A DNA stretch of 5,211 nt from an uncultured Armatimonadota bacterium (GTDB lineage: Bacteria > Armatimonadota > Fimbriimonadia > Fimbriimonadales > Fimbriimonadaceae), in assembly GCA_946478935.1 (NCBI GenBank), contig CAMLEL010000209.1:1-5211 (forward strand). Direction: 5' to 3'. The first letter of the stretch is position 1, and every line of letters starts with the position of its first letter. The notes under the pieces were generated by a model, which was given only the letters and a program-made list of their open reading frames with translations, ran no database searches and was not told the origin of the DNA. Both the position numbers and the translations under genes were made by a program. Positions 4,874 to 5,211 of the stretch are shown here, one piece after another.

Positions 4874-5211
4874 ATGAACGACTTGCAGGCTCGCGCTCAG
4901 ATGTGCGAAGTTGGCCGACGGCTTTGGCAGCGGGGTCTCGTGGGCGCGACGGAAGGCAATCTGAGTCTTCGACTGAGTTCGAGGCAGATACTTTGCACTC
5001 CAACTGGCTGCAGTCTGGGGCACTTGCGACCCGACGAACTCGTGGTCATCGACAACCAGGGCAGATCGACCGGCGCGGGGATTCCGTCATCTGAGATCAA
5101 GCTGCACGTGCGCATCTTGGCCAAGCGTCCTGACTGCCAAGCGGTGGTCCACGCTCATCCTCCCATCGCGACTGGATTTGCGCTGGCCGGGGAAGATATT
5201 CCAGATAATCT
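4874..5211 (+). CDS. Class II aldolase/adducin-family protein, N-terminal part (partial at window edge)
   Basis: The frame from ATG 4874 is open to the window end, giving 112 residues; family members run about 200-230. These are zinc-dependent cytoplasmic enzymes such as L-fuculose-1-phosphate aldolase, ribulose-5-phosphate 4-epimerase and methylthioribulose-1-phosphate dehydratase. Visible motifs are EGNLS (27-31, Asn29 for phosphate binding), CTPTG (41-45), IPSSE (70-74) with Glu74 in the place of the fuculose aldolase catalytic acid, and AVVHAHPP (90-97) with His93 and His95 as zinc ligands. The third zinc histidine and the C-terminal helices are beyond the edge. Asn29, Thr44-Gly45, Ser72-Ser73 and Glu74 keep nearly the same numbering as E. 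coli FucA, which supports this ATG. The phosphate-site pattern favours an aldolase on a sugar 1-phosphate, but the substrate cannot be settled from half a protein and no sugar-pathway neighbour is visible, so no symbol is given. Confidence 0.92.
   Translation, partial: MNDLQARAQMCEVGRRLWQRGLVGATEGNLSLRLSSRQILCTPTGCSLGHLRPDELVVIDNQGRSTGAGIPSSEIKLHVRILAKRPDCQAVVHAHPPIATGFALAGEDIPDN

Noticed and set aside
1..5211. Mobile element, CRISPR array, tRNA, rRNA or riboswitch
   Set aside because: No transposase, integrase, terminal repeat, spaced direct-repeat array, cloverleaf or known riboswitch core was seen on reading both strands. A covariance-model scan (Infernal with Rfam) could still find a cryptic RNA in 2930-3058 or 4538-4637.

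Overview
The window looks like an ordinary stretch of chromosome from a free-living bacterium with mid-range GC content (mid-50s per cent by eye). Genes are compact, mostly ATG-started, and spaced by 70-340 bases. Nothing points to a plasmid, phage, transposon or CRISPR locus. The lineage cannot be fixed from the sequence. The animal-DERA-like form of the aldolase and the mixture of Shine-Dalgarno-led and apparently leaderless starts would fit a deep-branching phylum such as Armatimonadota, but that is only a guess.

Layout. (1) Positions 1-490, minus strand: the N-terminal half of a deoxyribose-phosphate aldolase (DeoC/DERA), cut by the window edge just before its first catalytic aspartate. 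(2) Positions 491-652: a divergent control region with a perfect TATAAT close to the deoC start, a promoter candidate for the rightward gene, a 23-bp imperfect dyad on that promoter, and a 9-base word (ACAGGTTTC) repeated at both promoters. (3) Positions 653-1471: a class I SAM-dependent methyltransferase, followed by a short intrinsic terminator. (4) Positions 1500-2929: an unfamiliar protein of about 459 residues with a hydrophobic N-terminus, a proline-rich middle and a C-terminal segment that resembles lysozyme-fold murein hydrolases. It is preceded by a strikingly long hairpin. (5) Positions 2930-3058: a spacer with a 12-bp perfect palindrome and the guaB promoter and ribosome site. (6) Positions 3059-4537: complete guaB (IMP dehydrogenase), which commits purines to GMP. 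(7) Positions 4638-4850: a possible small helical protein. (8) Positions 4874 to the end: the N-terminal part of a class II aldolase/adducin-family enzyme, cut by the right edge.

Functional links are loose. deoC (deoxynucleoside salvage), guaB (GMP synthesis) and the class II aldolase (sugar-phosphate cleavage) are all central metabolism, but each appears to have its own promoter and they do not form one operon. The two partial enzymes at the edges are reported from direct translation of the open frames running off the window.

No clear new biological system is present. The items most worth a second look are the lysozyme-like protein with its leader hairpin, the divergent regulatory region, the pattern of -10 elements set 6-9 bases before start codons, and an unusual Ala in the catalytic loop of the IMP dehydrogenase.
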